NCBI RefSeq assembly: GCF_028583425.1
Contig: NC_072800.1
Coordinates: 94,891,001-94,955,000, forward strand
Direction of reading: 5' to 3'
DNA: 64,000 nt
DNA from: Eublepharis macularius
Taxonomy: Eukaryota > Chordata > Lepidosauria > Squamata > Eublepharidae
Numbering within the stretch: position 1 is the stretch's first letter; each line of letters opens with the position of its first letter. The translations under genes were made by a program, and so were the position numbers. Shown here piece by piece: positions 42,901-54,600 of this stretch. The notes beneath the pieces are model-generated. The model saw only the letters and a list, made by a program, of their open reading frames with translations, did not search any database and was not told the DNA's origin.

Positions 42901-45276
42901 GTCTCACCCAGCAGCAAGAGCCTCTCCTTCTTCAGCCAAGAAGGGTGACTCTCTTTATTCCCTTTCTGCTGCCTCCCAGGCCCTCCACATTTAGGGCCTA
43001 GGCACCCGGGTTTCCCCCAGCAGCAGGAGCCTCTCCTTCTTCAACCAAGAAGGTTGACTCTCTTTATTCCCTTTCTGCTGCCTCCCAGGCCCTCCACACT
43101 TAGGGCTCAGGCACCCGGGTCTCACTCAGCAGCAGGAGCCTCTCCTTCTTCAGCCAAGAAGGGTGACTCTCTTTATTCCCTTTCTGCTGCCTCCCAGGCC
43201 CTCCACATTTAGGGCCTAGGCACCCGGGTTTCCCCTAGCAGCAGGAGCCTCTCCTTCTTCAACCAAGAAGGGTGACTCTCTTTATTCCCTTTCTGCTGCC
43301 TCCCAGGCCCTCCACACTTAGGGCCCAGGCACCCGGGTTTCCCCCAGCAGCAGGAGCCTCTCCTTCTTCAGCCAAGAAGGGTGACTCTCTTTATTCCCTT
43401 TCTGCTGCCTCCCAGGCCCTCCACACTTAGGGCCCAGGCACCCGGGTTTCCCCCAGCAGCAGGAGCCTCTCCTTCTTCAGCCAAGAAGGGTGACTCTCTT
43501 TATTCCCTTTCTGCTGCCTCCCAGGCCCTCCACACTTAGGGCCCAGGCACCCGGGTCTCACCCAGCAGCAGGAGCCTCTCCTTCTTCAGCCAAGAAGGGT
43601 GACTCTCTTTATTCCCTTTCTGCTGCCTCCCAGGCCCTCCACACTTAGGGCCCAGGCACCCGGGTTTCCCCCAGCAGCAGGAGCCTCTCCTTCTTCAACC
43701 AAGAAGGGTGACTCTCTTTATTCCCTTTCTGCTGCCTCCCAGGCCCTCCACACTTAGGGCCCAGGCACCCGGGTTTCCCCCAGCAGCAGGAGCCTCTCCT
43801 TCCTCAACCAAGAAGGGTGACTCTCTTTATTCCCTTTCTGCTGCCTCCCAGGCCCTCCACACTTAGGGCCCAGGCACCCGGGTTTCCCCCAGCAGCAGGA
43901 GCCTCTCCTTCTTCAACCAAGAAGGGTGACTCTCTTTATTCCCTTTCTGCTGCCTCCCAGGCCCTCCACATTTAGGGCCTAGGCACCCGGGTTTCACCCA
44001 GCAGCAGGAGCCTCTCCTTCCTCAACCAAGAAGGGTGACTCTCTTTATTCCCTTTCTGCTGCCTCCCAGGCCCTCCACATTTAGGGCCTAGGCACCCGGG
44101 TTTCACCCAGCAGCAGGAGCCTCTCCTTCCTCAACCAAGAAGGGTGACTCTCTTTATTCCCTTTCTGCTGCCTCCCAGGCCCTCCACATTTAGGGCCTAG
44201 GCACCCGGGTCTCACCCAGCAGCAGGAGCCTCTCCTCCTTCAACCAAGAAGGGTGACTCTCTTTATTCCCTTTCTGCTGCCTCCCAGGCCCTCCACATTT
44301 AGGGCCTAGGCACCCGGGTTTCACCCCACAGCAGGCGCCTCTCCTTCTTCAACCAAGAAGAGTGACTCTCTTTATTCCCTTTCTGCTGCCTCCCAGGCCC
44401 TCCACATTTAGGGCCTAGGCACCCGGGTTTCACCCAGCAGCAGGAGCCTCTCCTTCCTCAACCAAGAAGGGTGACTCTCTTTATTCCCTTTCTGCTGCCT
44501 CCCAGGCCCTCCACATTTAGGACCTAGGCACCCGGGTCTCACCCAGCAGCAGGAGCCTCTCCTTCTTCAGCCAAGAAGGGTGACTCTCTTTATTCCCTTT
44601 CTGCTGCCTCCCAGGCCCTCCACATTTAGGGCCTAGGCACCCGGGTTTCACCCCACAGCAGGAGCCTCTCGTTCTTCAACCAAGAAGGGTGACTCCCTTT
44701 TATTCCCTTTCTGCTGCCTCCCAGGCCCTCCACATTTAGGACCCAGGCACCCGGGTCTCACCCAGCAGCAGGAGCCTCTCCTTCTTCAACCAAGAAGGGT
44801 GACTCTCTTTATTCCCTTTCTGCTGCCTCCCAGGCCCTCCACATTTAGGGCCCAGGCACCCGGGTTTCACCCCGCAGCAGGAGCCTCTCCTTCCTCAACC
44901 AAGAAGGGTGACTCTCTTTATTCCTTTTCTGCTGCCTCCCAGGCCCTCCACATTTAGGGCCTAGGCACCTGGGTCTTCCCCAGCAGCAGGAGCCTCTCCT
45001 TCTTCAAACAAGAAGGAGACTAACTGACTTTTTCCCCTCAGGATTGGCTGAGTCCCTCAATTCAGGCCCCACCCCTTATTTTTCCTGCCCTTTCTTGGCC
45101 CGGGGCAGCTGGGAGTTGTAGTCCAGGAAGAAGGGCGTCCCACACCAAGACTCCTGCAGGCCCCTCCCTGGCCCCACAGCCCATCAATCCTCAGGGGGAA
45201 CATTTCCTCCCCTTTCTTTAAAGACAGAATAACAGCAACTGGCACTCATTTCACCCCTGGCAACCATTTCGTTACA
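36965..45276 (-). repeat. Right LTR of the Gmr1-like element, expanded by a minisatellite
   Basis: It is bounded by TG...CA ends with TGT/ACA inversion. Unique parts are about 36,965-37,510 (with AT-rich TATA-like sequence near 37,305-37,355 on the minus strand) and 45,016-45,276 (with a partial ZNF143-type motif at 45,105-45,123). The middle is the 109-bp tandem array. At about 8.3 kb it is far longer than usual LTRs. Confidence 0.7.
37511..45015. repeat. Minisatellite, 109-bp monomer, about 69 copies
   Basis: The landmark TGCTGCCTCCCAGGCCCTCC recurs at 37,521, 37,630, 37,739, 37,844, 37,953 and so on to about 44,930, spaced 105-110 bp. Each monomer also has CACCCGGGT, CAGCAGCAGGAGCCTCTCC, an inverted CTTCTTCAACCAAGAAG and CTCTCTTTATT. 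Edge monomers (about 37.5-37.7 kb and 43.96-45.0 kb) carry CATTTAGGGCCTAGG; central ones carry CACTTAGGGCCCAGG, so the centre is homogenised. Open frames up to 125 codons are repeat byproducts. Confidence 0.97.
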
Positions 45277-46075
45277 AGCGGCATCAGGAGAAGTCTAGTG
45301 TCCAGAGCCCTACACTGGTGTGGCTTTACTTTGCTCTGGTTAGACCCCCCTTGGAAGAACTGGGACCAGTTGGGGGCACCACAGTTTAAGAAGGAGGTGG
45401 ACAAGCTGGAACATGTCTGGACAAGGGCAAGACATGGAGCGGGGTCTGGAGGCCACGTCCTCTGAGGATGGAGCTGGAGAGGAGGCAACTGAGAAGGGAT
45501 CGGATTGCTCGGGTCAAGTGTCTGAAGGGCTGTCAAATGGAGGATGGAGCGGAATTGTTTTCAGTTGCCCCAGTAGGCTGGTCCAGAAAAAAAGGGTTAA
45601 AATGGAAAGGCAAGTTTTTGCAGCTAAACATTAGGAGGACACAGCAGTGCCTCAGTGGGAGGGGCTTCCTCGGGAGGCGGGGGGGGGGGCTCTGCTTCCG
45701 GGGAGGTATTTCAGAAGAGGCTCGATGGCCGTCGTCAGCCAGGATGATGCTCTGACTTCCTATGAATGTACAGGGATCAGGGGAGGAAGGGAGGAGCCGG
45801 TGCTTGGCCGGCTTATATATGTCCATCTCCACGCTGAGGGCAGGAAGGAAGCTTCCTTCTGGCCCGACTCAGGATCCCGGAGGTTTTTTGCCTCCATCTG
45901 GGCACAGAGCAGCCGGCTGCGGGGAGAAGGAAGCCATAACGCCTCCAGCCAAGTCCCAAATCTTGTTCCGAAAGTCTCCACCAAGATAACAACTGGCAGC
46001 GCGCGCCTCCCTCCCACAGCAACGCTTCTCTGAAAGCAGCAAACACCCCCCACACCACCGTTTCCTGCATTGTGC
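45277..46075 (+). repeat. CR1-type LINE 3' region, right part
   Basis: Resumes after the LTR element with AGAAGTCTAGTGTCCAGAGC, then TTTGCTCTGGTTAGACCCCC and CACAGTTTAAGAAGGAGGTG. It ends near GCGGAGGGTTGGGCTAGATG, the usual CR1 3' end motif. Confidence 0.75.
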
Positions 46076-46079
46076 GGAG

Positions 46080-47620
46080 GGTTGGGCTAGATGGCCGCGG
46101 GGGGTCCCGCCCTGCGCTACGTTTCTACGGCCATGGCGACCGGAGCGAGGCGCCTCCCCCTCCAGAGGCCACGGCCCCTGCGCCCGGCTCTTCGGCCACT
46201 GGGAGGAAGGCGGCGGGAGGCCGGGCCGGGCTGGACGGGCCTCCCGCTCTGCTCGGGCGGGGCGCTCCTGCTCCGCCTCCTGCGTTCCGTGCAGGGCGTC
46301 AGGCGCCCCCGGGACCCGGCGCTTCATGGCCCCGCACCCGAGGCCCGGGAGGCGGGGAGGCGGAGAGGGTCGCCCGTCCGCCCCGTCGAAGCGCCGCCAG
46401 CCCGCGAAGGGGCGGGGCGCCCACGAGGCCCCGATTGGTCTCTCCTCGCTGGGCCCGCAGCCAATCGGAGGCGGCCCCCGCGCGCCCCGCCCCGCCCCGC
46501 GGCCGGAGCGGCACTCGCCGCAGCCAACGGCCGAGCCGGACCCGCCCAGGTGCGGCGGCGCAGGCTCTCCCCGGGCGGCGGCGGCCAGGTGGCGGCGGCA
46601 GGTAGCGCTGGGCCGGGCGGGGAGCCGGGCGGGCCCGGGAGGGGCTGCTGGAGGCGCGGCCCGGCCCCTGCCCCTGCCGCCCCCCCCCCCGGCTGCCCGT
46701 GCCCGCAGGTGGCCTGTGCTGGGCTGGGCTGGGCCGGGCCGGGCCGGGCCGGCGGGGGGAGAAGCGTTGAGCCCCGGGGGTGGGGGGAGAGACGCGGCCC
46801 TGTTCTGGCCGAGGGGCCTGCGGGCGTCTCCCCTCCCCTCCCGGGGCTGCCAACTTTCCCCGGCGCGGGCGGGGGCTGCTGGCCTCGGGCAGTTCGCGTG
46901 GCGGCCGAGATCTGGCGGCTGGGCCTCGGCCCCCTTATTCCGGCCGCGGGGCTGGGGATGCGTTGCCCGGCCCCTCGTAAAAGGGTCCGAGGTTCGGCTC
47001 CGGCGGCACGTGAGAGGCTGAGCCGAGTTCCCGGGGAAGGGCTGCGGGGCGCCCCGCTCCCTCGGCCGGATAGGGAAGGGAAGGGGTGGGGGCGGGAATG
47101 CGCGGGTCCGGAGGCGAGCGCGATGCGGGTCGTCACGGGGCGGCAGAGCCTGGGGGTGAAGCGCAGCAAACTGGCCTCTGCGTCCCGACTCGGCGCTTGT
47201 GCCGCCGGCGCCGAGCAACGCCGTTTTCCTGGGAGGTTTCTGTGCTCGCGAGCTGCCCGTCCGGCGGCGGCGGGTGAACGTGTTCTCTCGCGGGCGGGGG
47301 GCTTGGGTGTCACTTTCATGTGCCTCCTTTTGCGAAGGAGCTGGCCCGTTTGCCCAACAGGGAGCGTGGCGGGGCCTCGCTGGCCCTTGGCGGCACGTGT
47401 GAGGGAAGAGGAGCGCGGGGACGCGGCTGCTGCGCTGGTGTCGGTGGGGCGAATGGGGGGCCCGGGCTGGCGCGTGGGTTCATTGCAGGCCCCGGTCCCA
47501 GGGCGCATGCCCCTGTTGGGAAGTGTATTGGCGTGAGAGAGGCGTTGTTTAAGGGGGCGGGGGCGGGGGGGGGCGAGGGTTGGAGGGACGGACTGTAGGT
47601 GGGATCCCTGCCCGGTTCAG
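46080..47620 (+). promoter_or_regulatory. CpG-island promoter of zinc-finger gene C
   Basis: Dense CpG with (GGGCC)n near 46,724-46,753. Candidate donors of a noncoding first exon lie at 46,588 (GCCAG/GTGGCG) and 46,601 (GGCAG/GTAGCG). The island abuts the CR1 end. Long overlapping frames on both strands are not genes. Confidence 0.6.
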
Positions 47621-48204
47621 AGGCCGCCTCTCTCCAGACATGAGCGGGAGGGCAGCGCAGCCCCCCTTGCCTTGCTTGCGGGCCTCCCCGGCTGCAGCGG
47701 CTGCTCTCCTGTCCCTGGCTCTCTGCTGTTTCCGCGGCTGGGATCTTGCGAGGGGGGGAAGGGCGGCTTTGGCACTCTTCCTTTCCTTGCTAAGATGAGC
47801 TGGTTCACTGCTCTGTGACCTCTGCTAAGGTCCTTGTTTGGGAATGCCTGTGGGAAATCCACCATGGCCCCTTCCTCAAGGGGCGGGATCCAGTGGTGGG
47901 AAGTTCTCAAGGCTCGCTGTAAGTGAACAGGTGGTATGCTTTGTGCAGTTCCTGTTCATTTCAGTAGCTGTTGTGCTGAAGAACTCCCTGCCACTGGATT
48001 GTGCTTCATCCATCAACTCAGTCTTCTGTTCGGCTGTCCTTATGGCTGCCTTGAGAGCTTGCCAGTCTATCCTGTCTAGGCTTTATAACAGAAGGCACCT
48101 CGGCCTGGTGGCTCCTTTTAATTGTTAGCTGCTTTGGATTGGAGAGAAAGGTGGAATATAAACTCTGTAAAGAAATAAACACAATAAGAAACGTGGGCCT
48201 TTTA

Positions 48205-48372
48205 AGAGTAAGATCTGGGTCCAGCAAACACCAGTAAGATTTCCAGGGTCGAAACTTTCACGAGTCAAAGCTGCCCTCATCGCATTCCAGCTTTGACTCT
48301 TGAAAACTTCTGCTCTGGCAACCTTGTTGGTCTTGAAAGTGCTACTGGACTCAAACTCTGCTCTTCTGCTGC
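48205..48372. mobile_element. Palindromic Penelope-type repeat, third copy
   Basis: Contains TTTCCAGGGTCGAAACTTTC, GAGTCAAAGCTGCCCTCATC and, inverted, CCAGCTTTGACTCTTGAAAA. It ends with GTGCTACTGGACTCAAACTC, the inverse of the family start. The ribozyme-like core has decayed. Confidence 0.55.
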
Positions 48373-48724
48373 CAAGCAGCGTGGCTTCCCACTTGGAATT
48401 GGACCGGGGGGGGGGGGGAGTCAAAAACAACACCCCACCCGCCACTTTTGGCTTCCCCCTGCAAGGGACCAAAAGGAACGGCAGCCATTCAGTGTTCTTT
48501 TCCTTGTTGGGCAGGCCACTAAATTGCTCCGAGGCTCAGTGTTAGAAACAGGGCAGCGTACCAGAGAGTGGCGTGCAGTTATGCGCAAGCCCGAGCATCC
48601 GGGCCGCCATCCTCCCTTAATTTTGTGCCAACTGAGCACTTCAGCGTCCTGCAAGGAATTCTGTGTGGATCACTTGTGTGCCTTGAAAAGGGGCAACAGG
48701 CAGGCAGGAGCACGGAGGCACGGG

Positions 48725-48746
48725 GTGTGTGTGTGTGTGTGTGTGT
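48725..48746. repeat. (GT)n microsatellite
   Basis: About eleven GT dinucleotides. Confidence 0.9.
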
Positions 48747-51670
48747 CTTCCGCTGAAGAACAGGGCAGCCAGTGAAGTGCTTGTTTGAGAGTAAAGCATT
48801 TAACTTCTAAAGTGAAACCTGCCTGGTCTTCAGCCGGCCTGATCCAATGACTTGTGCTGCCGTCTGTGCTGAGGAATGGGAAATTAGCCCTTTCTAGAAA
48901 AACCTAAAACTGGGGTGGAAAGCTTTGACTCTGCCCCTCCTCAAGGAAGCTTGGTGGGCCCTGCAAGGCTCTTCTCCTCTTCACAGTGAGTCTGTTAGAC
49001 TTGGGCGGGGGGGGGGGCTGTCATAGCCACTCCCTGGCTGGATCTTTGCTGTCTTAGTCAAGCACTGGAAAAGACAAAACCTCTGGCAGGGGCCCTCCTG
49101 TGGCCTGAGTGTGCATGTGCCATGTGGAGGTGGGGCTGACCTGGCAGTGCTGTGGGGCTCGGGGGGGGGGGGGAACGGACCACAAAGGCGGCCAGGTGCC
49201 CAGCATGCCAGCCCTAGCACTACACGGGAGGGATGCGTGAGAAGCAGCCTTGCCAGGCACTTGAGCATCCTCGGGGTTCCTGCTCAGGGTCAGTGAACAG
49301 GGCACTAGAGGGAAGTGAGAAGCAGTGGCGGAGCTCCTGGCATCAGTCGTGGTTGTAAAAGGGAGGTGCATCTCTTCCAACGATTCTTAGCATCGTGGGT
49401 AGAACTCTGGTCCAGTCTGGCTCGTGTGACCCAGAGGCTGGTATCTGAGAAGGCATCCCGGGGGGGGGGGGGGGCGGTGGCGTGGGGCGTGAACTGGCTC
49501 CTGTGCGGAGGGGTGTCATCGATTGCAGGTCTGTGCAGGCAGGTTACCCGTTTCCAGCCTAGAAAGGCCACCGAAGGGAAAAGTGGCCCGAACGCTTTTC
49601 TCAGGCCAGGGCTGCAGAGATCCCCCCTTGCTGCTCTGAGGCTTGGGGGGGGGCGGGGGGGGGGGTGAGAAGAGGCTGGCTGTTTTCCAGAGGGAGAGGG
49701 GTCCATTGCGGAGTGGGAAATCCAGACAGATCTGTTTGTGGAGGTTGATTTGAACAAGCGTGGGGGGAAGGCTTGTCCTTGGGAAGGGGCTTGGGGTGCT
49801 CTTTGCCCGGCCTGCCAACAGGCAGGTGGGAGCTGGTGCAGGCCTTCCCAGGCCGGTGGCAGAGTTGTGCGAAGAGCCCTCCCCCCTCCCCGGCAGGTTC
49901 CTTCCTGTTTTGTGGCTGTTGAAGGCACAGAGGCAAGGCGCATCCTTCTGCCCAGTGCTTGAATGCTGCCTGCCAAGTATTTTGCTTGTCTTGGAGGCGT
50001 CCTGTGTCTGACAGTTGTGTAGCAGGCAGACTCCACCAGGTAAAGCCTTCCCCCTGCAGGGCCTCTCTTGCTGCACCTGCTGCATTTCTCCCACAGCTGT
50101 CAAAGGCTTTGTGGGGGGTGGGGGTGGCAGCTGGTCTTTGCAGCCCCGCATGGTAGGAGTTAATGTTGCCGGCTGCGAAATCTGAGCCCTGGTGCCTTTG
50201 TTAGAAAAGTCTGGCTGGCTGCTGGGGTGGGGGGGTGGGGTGGAAGGAGGTGTGTGGGGGGGTGCACGTGCTTTCCCAACTCCGTGTGAGAGAGAAGAGC
50301 ACTGTCCAGGGTCCGGAGTGCTTTCTGAAGGAGAATCTGGTTCAGGAATGGTAAGCAGAGGAGAGTAGGGAGGAAGGGCCTCCTGTCTGGGCATTCGGGA
50401 GTTGGGTGGTGGGTCAAGGGCAGAAGCGCAACAGGTGCAGCTTTGGGGGCACCTTTTCCCCTGTCCTCCCCCCTCGTGTCTCTGCTTCTCCTGGACACCC
50501 CCTTTCTGCTCTAGAACAACTGCTGCCGCCATGGCAGTCATTGTCTCCGTGCTGGCTGCCCCACCCGACATGTGGGTCTCCTACCCTCTCCCGCTTCACG
50601 GCCCCTCCCAAACCCCTTTGCCGCTGCCGCTCTCTTCCCTTCTGCCTGCCCCTCATGCCCTGAAGCTGCCTCCGGCAGAGTCCAAGCACTGGTCCTTCCG
50701 GCTCAGTATTACCCATTCCAACTGGGAACAGGTCAAGAAGCACCTTTCTCTGGCTGCCGGGATTCTCTCTTGCCTGGCTCCCTCCCTTTGAGACACTGTT
50801 CTATGCTTCTGGTCTCCCCTTCCTGCTGGAATTAAAACGATCTGTTCATTCCTGGTGTCTTCTATAGAGACTGTGCTATGAGAGACCCACCGCCCAAGAG
50901 GTGAAGGCTGGGCTGGTGTGGCAAGGTCTCGCCTTCTCGGGTGGCCGGGCATGATTGTTTGTATGCTGCCACTACAGCTGAGCTCACGGAGGGAGAAGAT
51001 GAAGAGCTGGGGCTTGTTTCAGCTGCCCTGGCCTGTGGCATGGCGAGGGGGCCCCTGCCATCACCCCCAGCCACCAATTTCTTGCCTGTGCAGGCTATCA
51101 AATGAATGCACGTTCTTTGAGTGCGGCGTTTCCCAGCCAGGGTTCCACAGGACATCGTCATGGGTTCAGTGAGAAATCATGGAATGAATAAATAAACAAA
51201 CTTTGAAATACTACAAAAATTCCAAATATCCCTCAAAATATTGTGGTGGTTAAGGTTATGTGAAGTGATACAGATATAGATAACAGCTCTTTACAGTAAA
51301 TTTGCCTGGCAATTATTTAGCACTAATTGAATTTCGCTCCCCGCCATCAACTTTTTCTGATTTGTAAAGAAATATTTTTGTAGGTAGGGGTTCCTCAGGA
51401 TTTGAAAAACTTATTTTGGGGTTCCTCCATGGAAAAGAAGTTGGGAAACACTGTTCTAGTGTCGATTCATTCTGCCTTGGTCGCTTTGCAGTCCGGTGTT
51501 CCACAGAGCCGGGCCTTCTCAATCTCCTGCCTGCCCAGAGAAGGCTGGTTCTCAGCTCCAACACCCCCCCCCCCAATTCTTTCCTGTGTTGAAATGATCG
51601 GGAGAAGATGGAGGATTCTCCACCCTGACCCCTGTGCCTGTACTTGCCAGGTGACCCAATGTCATGAGAG

Positions 51671-54600
51671 ATGGAACCAGTGGAAGAGATCGGCCTCTGG
51701 AGCCCCAGGCAGGCCCTCCTGGACACGGGCTCAGGTAGGTGGGATCCCTGCGGTGTGGTTGGACAGGCAGCAAAGACCCAATTGCTCTCGAGCTCGTGGG
51801 CTTTCCAAATGGCTTTAAATATCTATTTCCCCCCTCTGTGTTCGTGAGGCAGGCCAGGCCTTTGGTCTTTGGAGATCAGTACCCAGGCCCGACCCACCCA
51901 CCCTCTCCCCTTGTGGATATGCAGGCTCTTCTCTCTGCCATCTTCAGGCTCAGCCCAGAGATGCCAGAAGAACCGCTGGGGCCTTCAGCCATGACTCCAG
52001 CCCCAGAGGTCCCTGGGCCAGAGCGAATGTTTTCAAATACACTTGTCTTAATAGTAGGGGATTGGTTCATTAACGTTTCAGATTTTGCAGGCTACTGTGT
52101 GGATCAAAATCTGTGTGATTCTTTTTATCAGAATCAACCCAAATGATACAAAACCAATCACTAGCCAGCCTATATATTGTTGAATGCTTTCACAGCCGGA
52201 GAACGTTAGTTGTTGTGGATTTTCCGGGCTGTACGGCCGCGGTCTTGGCATTGTAGTTCCTGACGTTTCACCAGCAGCTGTGACTGGCATCTTCAGAGGT
52301 TTAGCACCGAAAGACAGAGACCTCTCAGTGTCACACTGTCACAGAGAGACCCCTGTCTGGGCCTGGCCACCCAGCTGGAAAATCTACAACAACTAACTAG
52401 CCAGCCTGTTGGGTTCCTCGGGTTGGACATTAAAAAAGAAAAGTAGTGTGTGGTGGGTACGATTCAGGCTCCTATTTCAGTTTTAACCCCTTAATGTAAT
52501 CCTTGTTACTAACATCCAGTAACAGTCAGGGGTGATGTGTGGCAAAGGCGCAGGGGCGGGGGGGGCTGTGGGGCAGCGGTCAAGGCCCTGGCTCAGTCGC
52601 CGACAGCCCTCTCCATCGAAGGAAGGCCTTTCTTTGGCGGAGGCCCCAGAGCGCTTCTGCCAGTCGGAAGAGGCAGGGCTGAGCCAGGCTTAGTAGGCCG
52701 CAGCTGGGTATGATCTCGTCAGTGGAAGTGGGCCCTGGGAAGCCTGCAGACACGGATCACCTAGAGCTGACGCTGATGTTACTGGGCCACGTTCCCAGTA
52801 AGGAATTGGTGTCTCATACACAGTGGGGTGAATTCGACCACTCTGCTGAGCAAAGTTTATTTTTATATTTATTAATTAAAATATTTATATTCTCCTGTTT
52901 AGAGCCTTCCTGCACCTTAAGTGGCTCTTCCGCTAGAGGAAGGCTCCTCGCAGGATGCCTGGATTTCCTTACAACTTGAATGTAATTGCACGTGGCCCTA
53001 AAGGCTGCATGCTGTAAAATGTAGGGGACTCATTCTGCTGTGTGGCACGGGGACTCTGCACTGGAGCCTGCTTTGCCACGGCTGTTAGCTTAGATGGCGC
53101 TAAGAAGAACTAGATACGTTCGTGGGGAATAGACAGGCCTGTTACTAGCCACGGTGGTCTGGGGTACCAGCCTTTGAATAAAGTAATGGGGACACTATAC
53201 AAAATACCAGACCTTGGATTCATGTTACCAGTCACCCAGTGGGAGCGGGAATCCCTCCTCCCAACCTCCACCCCCCCGCCCCATAGGGAGCCAAGCGTGG
53301 GGAACGGGCCCAGAAGTTCTGGGGTGCACTCCTGCATGCTCCGAGCTCTTCCTTGTCGCGCCAGGGATGATGTCATTCCCGGCGCAACAAGGAAAAGCTT
53401 CTATAGCGTGCCTACAAGGTAAGTTACTCCCCCCGGTGTGCTCCCCCAACAATACCCCCCCCCCCCCGATCCCCTGAGTTGGGCTCCAGGGCACCTGGCA
53501 ACCCTGCCTTGGATTTAGGGTAAGGAAGCACTTAAGCCAACCCAAGTCCGAAGGCAAAACTCAAGTCCTCATGCAGCAGTGTATTAACGATGTTTACCTG
53601 CCGGTACGAGCTTTCACTTTAATTTTTGTACAATGGCAACTTCAGCGGGAAGAGCGTATGCCAAAACAGCCGTTTTGCAAGGGATGCCAGATTTAGGGCA
53701 CCAGAGCAAATTAAGGCTTTGTCTGGCTACGTGAACTCCAGAGCAGAAACTCTCAGCTAGCGCAAGTGGATGCCAGTCGTCTGTGGCTGAGGGTTCAGAA
53801 AGGCCAGGGGGCAAGTGGCGGGCTGGCTCCTAGGCTCCCTTTTGCCAAGCCTTCCTTCAGTGGAAGGCAAATTCTGCTCCGCTGGTGGAGAGAGACTTCT
53901 GCCACTAAAGGAGCTCCTTCTCCAGTGGAGGAAGCCTAAGCGAAAGGGAATTGATGGATTGCTCTAGTGGGTGGGAGTCGCAGGCTCCAGCCCTCTATCT
54001 GCCTGTCATAGCCGTCCTGCTTTTTCTCCAAAGCGTTCAGTGTGGCCTGCCTGGTCCCCGCAGCCCTTCTATTTTATCCTCTCATCAGTGCTGTGAGGCA
54101 GGCCGGTCTGAGGGGGAGTGGGTGGCCCCGGGTGCATTTCACGGCAGAGCAGAGGCTTCGCCCTAGTCCGGCTCTCCGACCAGGGCCCAGTCAGGTCCAG
54201 CTTGGGCAGTGGCTGCAGATTCTTTCACTGGGTCCCAGTCAGAATCTCTTGTTGGCTCCTTCTGCTCCCTAAAAGACAAACTGCGGACTTTGACAATGAT
54301 TTTGCTTTGCTCTTACAGATGTCTCATCTGTGACCAGAGTCGAGAAGGAGCAGCCTCCTGAAGGAGACCCCGAGAAACCAAACGGAGCCCAAGGAAGTCG
54401 TGGCAGGCGAGGCAGCACCAGCCAGCGAGTCAGGAGGCGGCGGAGGAGTTTTCTGAGGCTCTGCAAAGCCGTGGAGAAGCAGCCGGGCCCAGCGGGGGCC
54501 TTGCCAGGGGAAGGAGACGCCTGCAGCAGAGGAGCCCGGCGTGAGGCTCCGAAGCCAGGAGGAAGCGTGGCGGGAGCCGGGCTGTATGACGCGGTGGTGG

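Larger units (their letters stand above)
33550..45276 (-). mobile_element. Broken Gmr1-like Ty3/Gypsy LTR retroelement
   Basis: On the minus strand the element runs from an LTR start TGTAACG (45,276) to an LTR end GCCACA (33,550). It is flanked by AGCAG and AGCGG, a probable 5-bp target duplication inside CR1. A primer-binding site complementary to a Leu-type tRNA 3' end lies at about 36,940-36,962. Parts in element order: right LTR, gag, a protease region with DTG, integrase, an RNase H end and a short left LTR piece. Reverse transcriptase was not recognised. Integrase precedes RNase H, as in Gmr1-like elements and unlike typical Ty3/Gypsy. It is broken, with several breaks. The two LTR pieces match closely over about 70 bp (2 differences), hinting at moderate age. 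Confidence 0.8.
47621..51670. other. Presumed first intron of gene C
   Basis: No coding feature was recognised. It holds a palindromic Penelope-type repeat (48,205-48,372), a (GT)n run (48,725-48,746) and several poly-G tracts. Confidence 0.5.

Noticed and set aside
37919-42994. Recurrent 63-125 codon frames in the minisatellite
   Set aside because: The monomer is 109 bp, not a multiple of three, so frames shift at each unit. Identical peptides only reflect repeated DNA.
37511-45015. Resemblance to a CRISPR array
   Set aside because: There are no unique spacers. The whole 109-bp unit repeats, and the context is a vertebrate LTR.
45869-47536. Long open frames on both strands (449, 394 and 481 codons)
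   Set aside because: Same reason: low-complexity GC-rich translations of the gene C CpG island.
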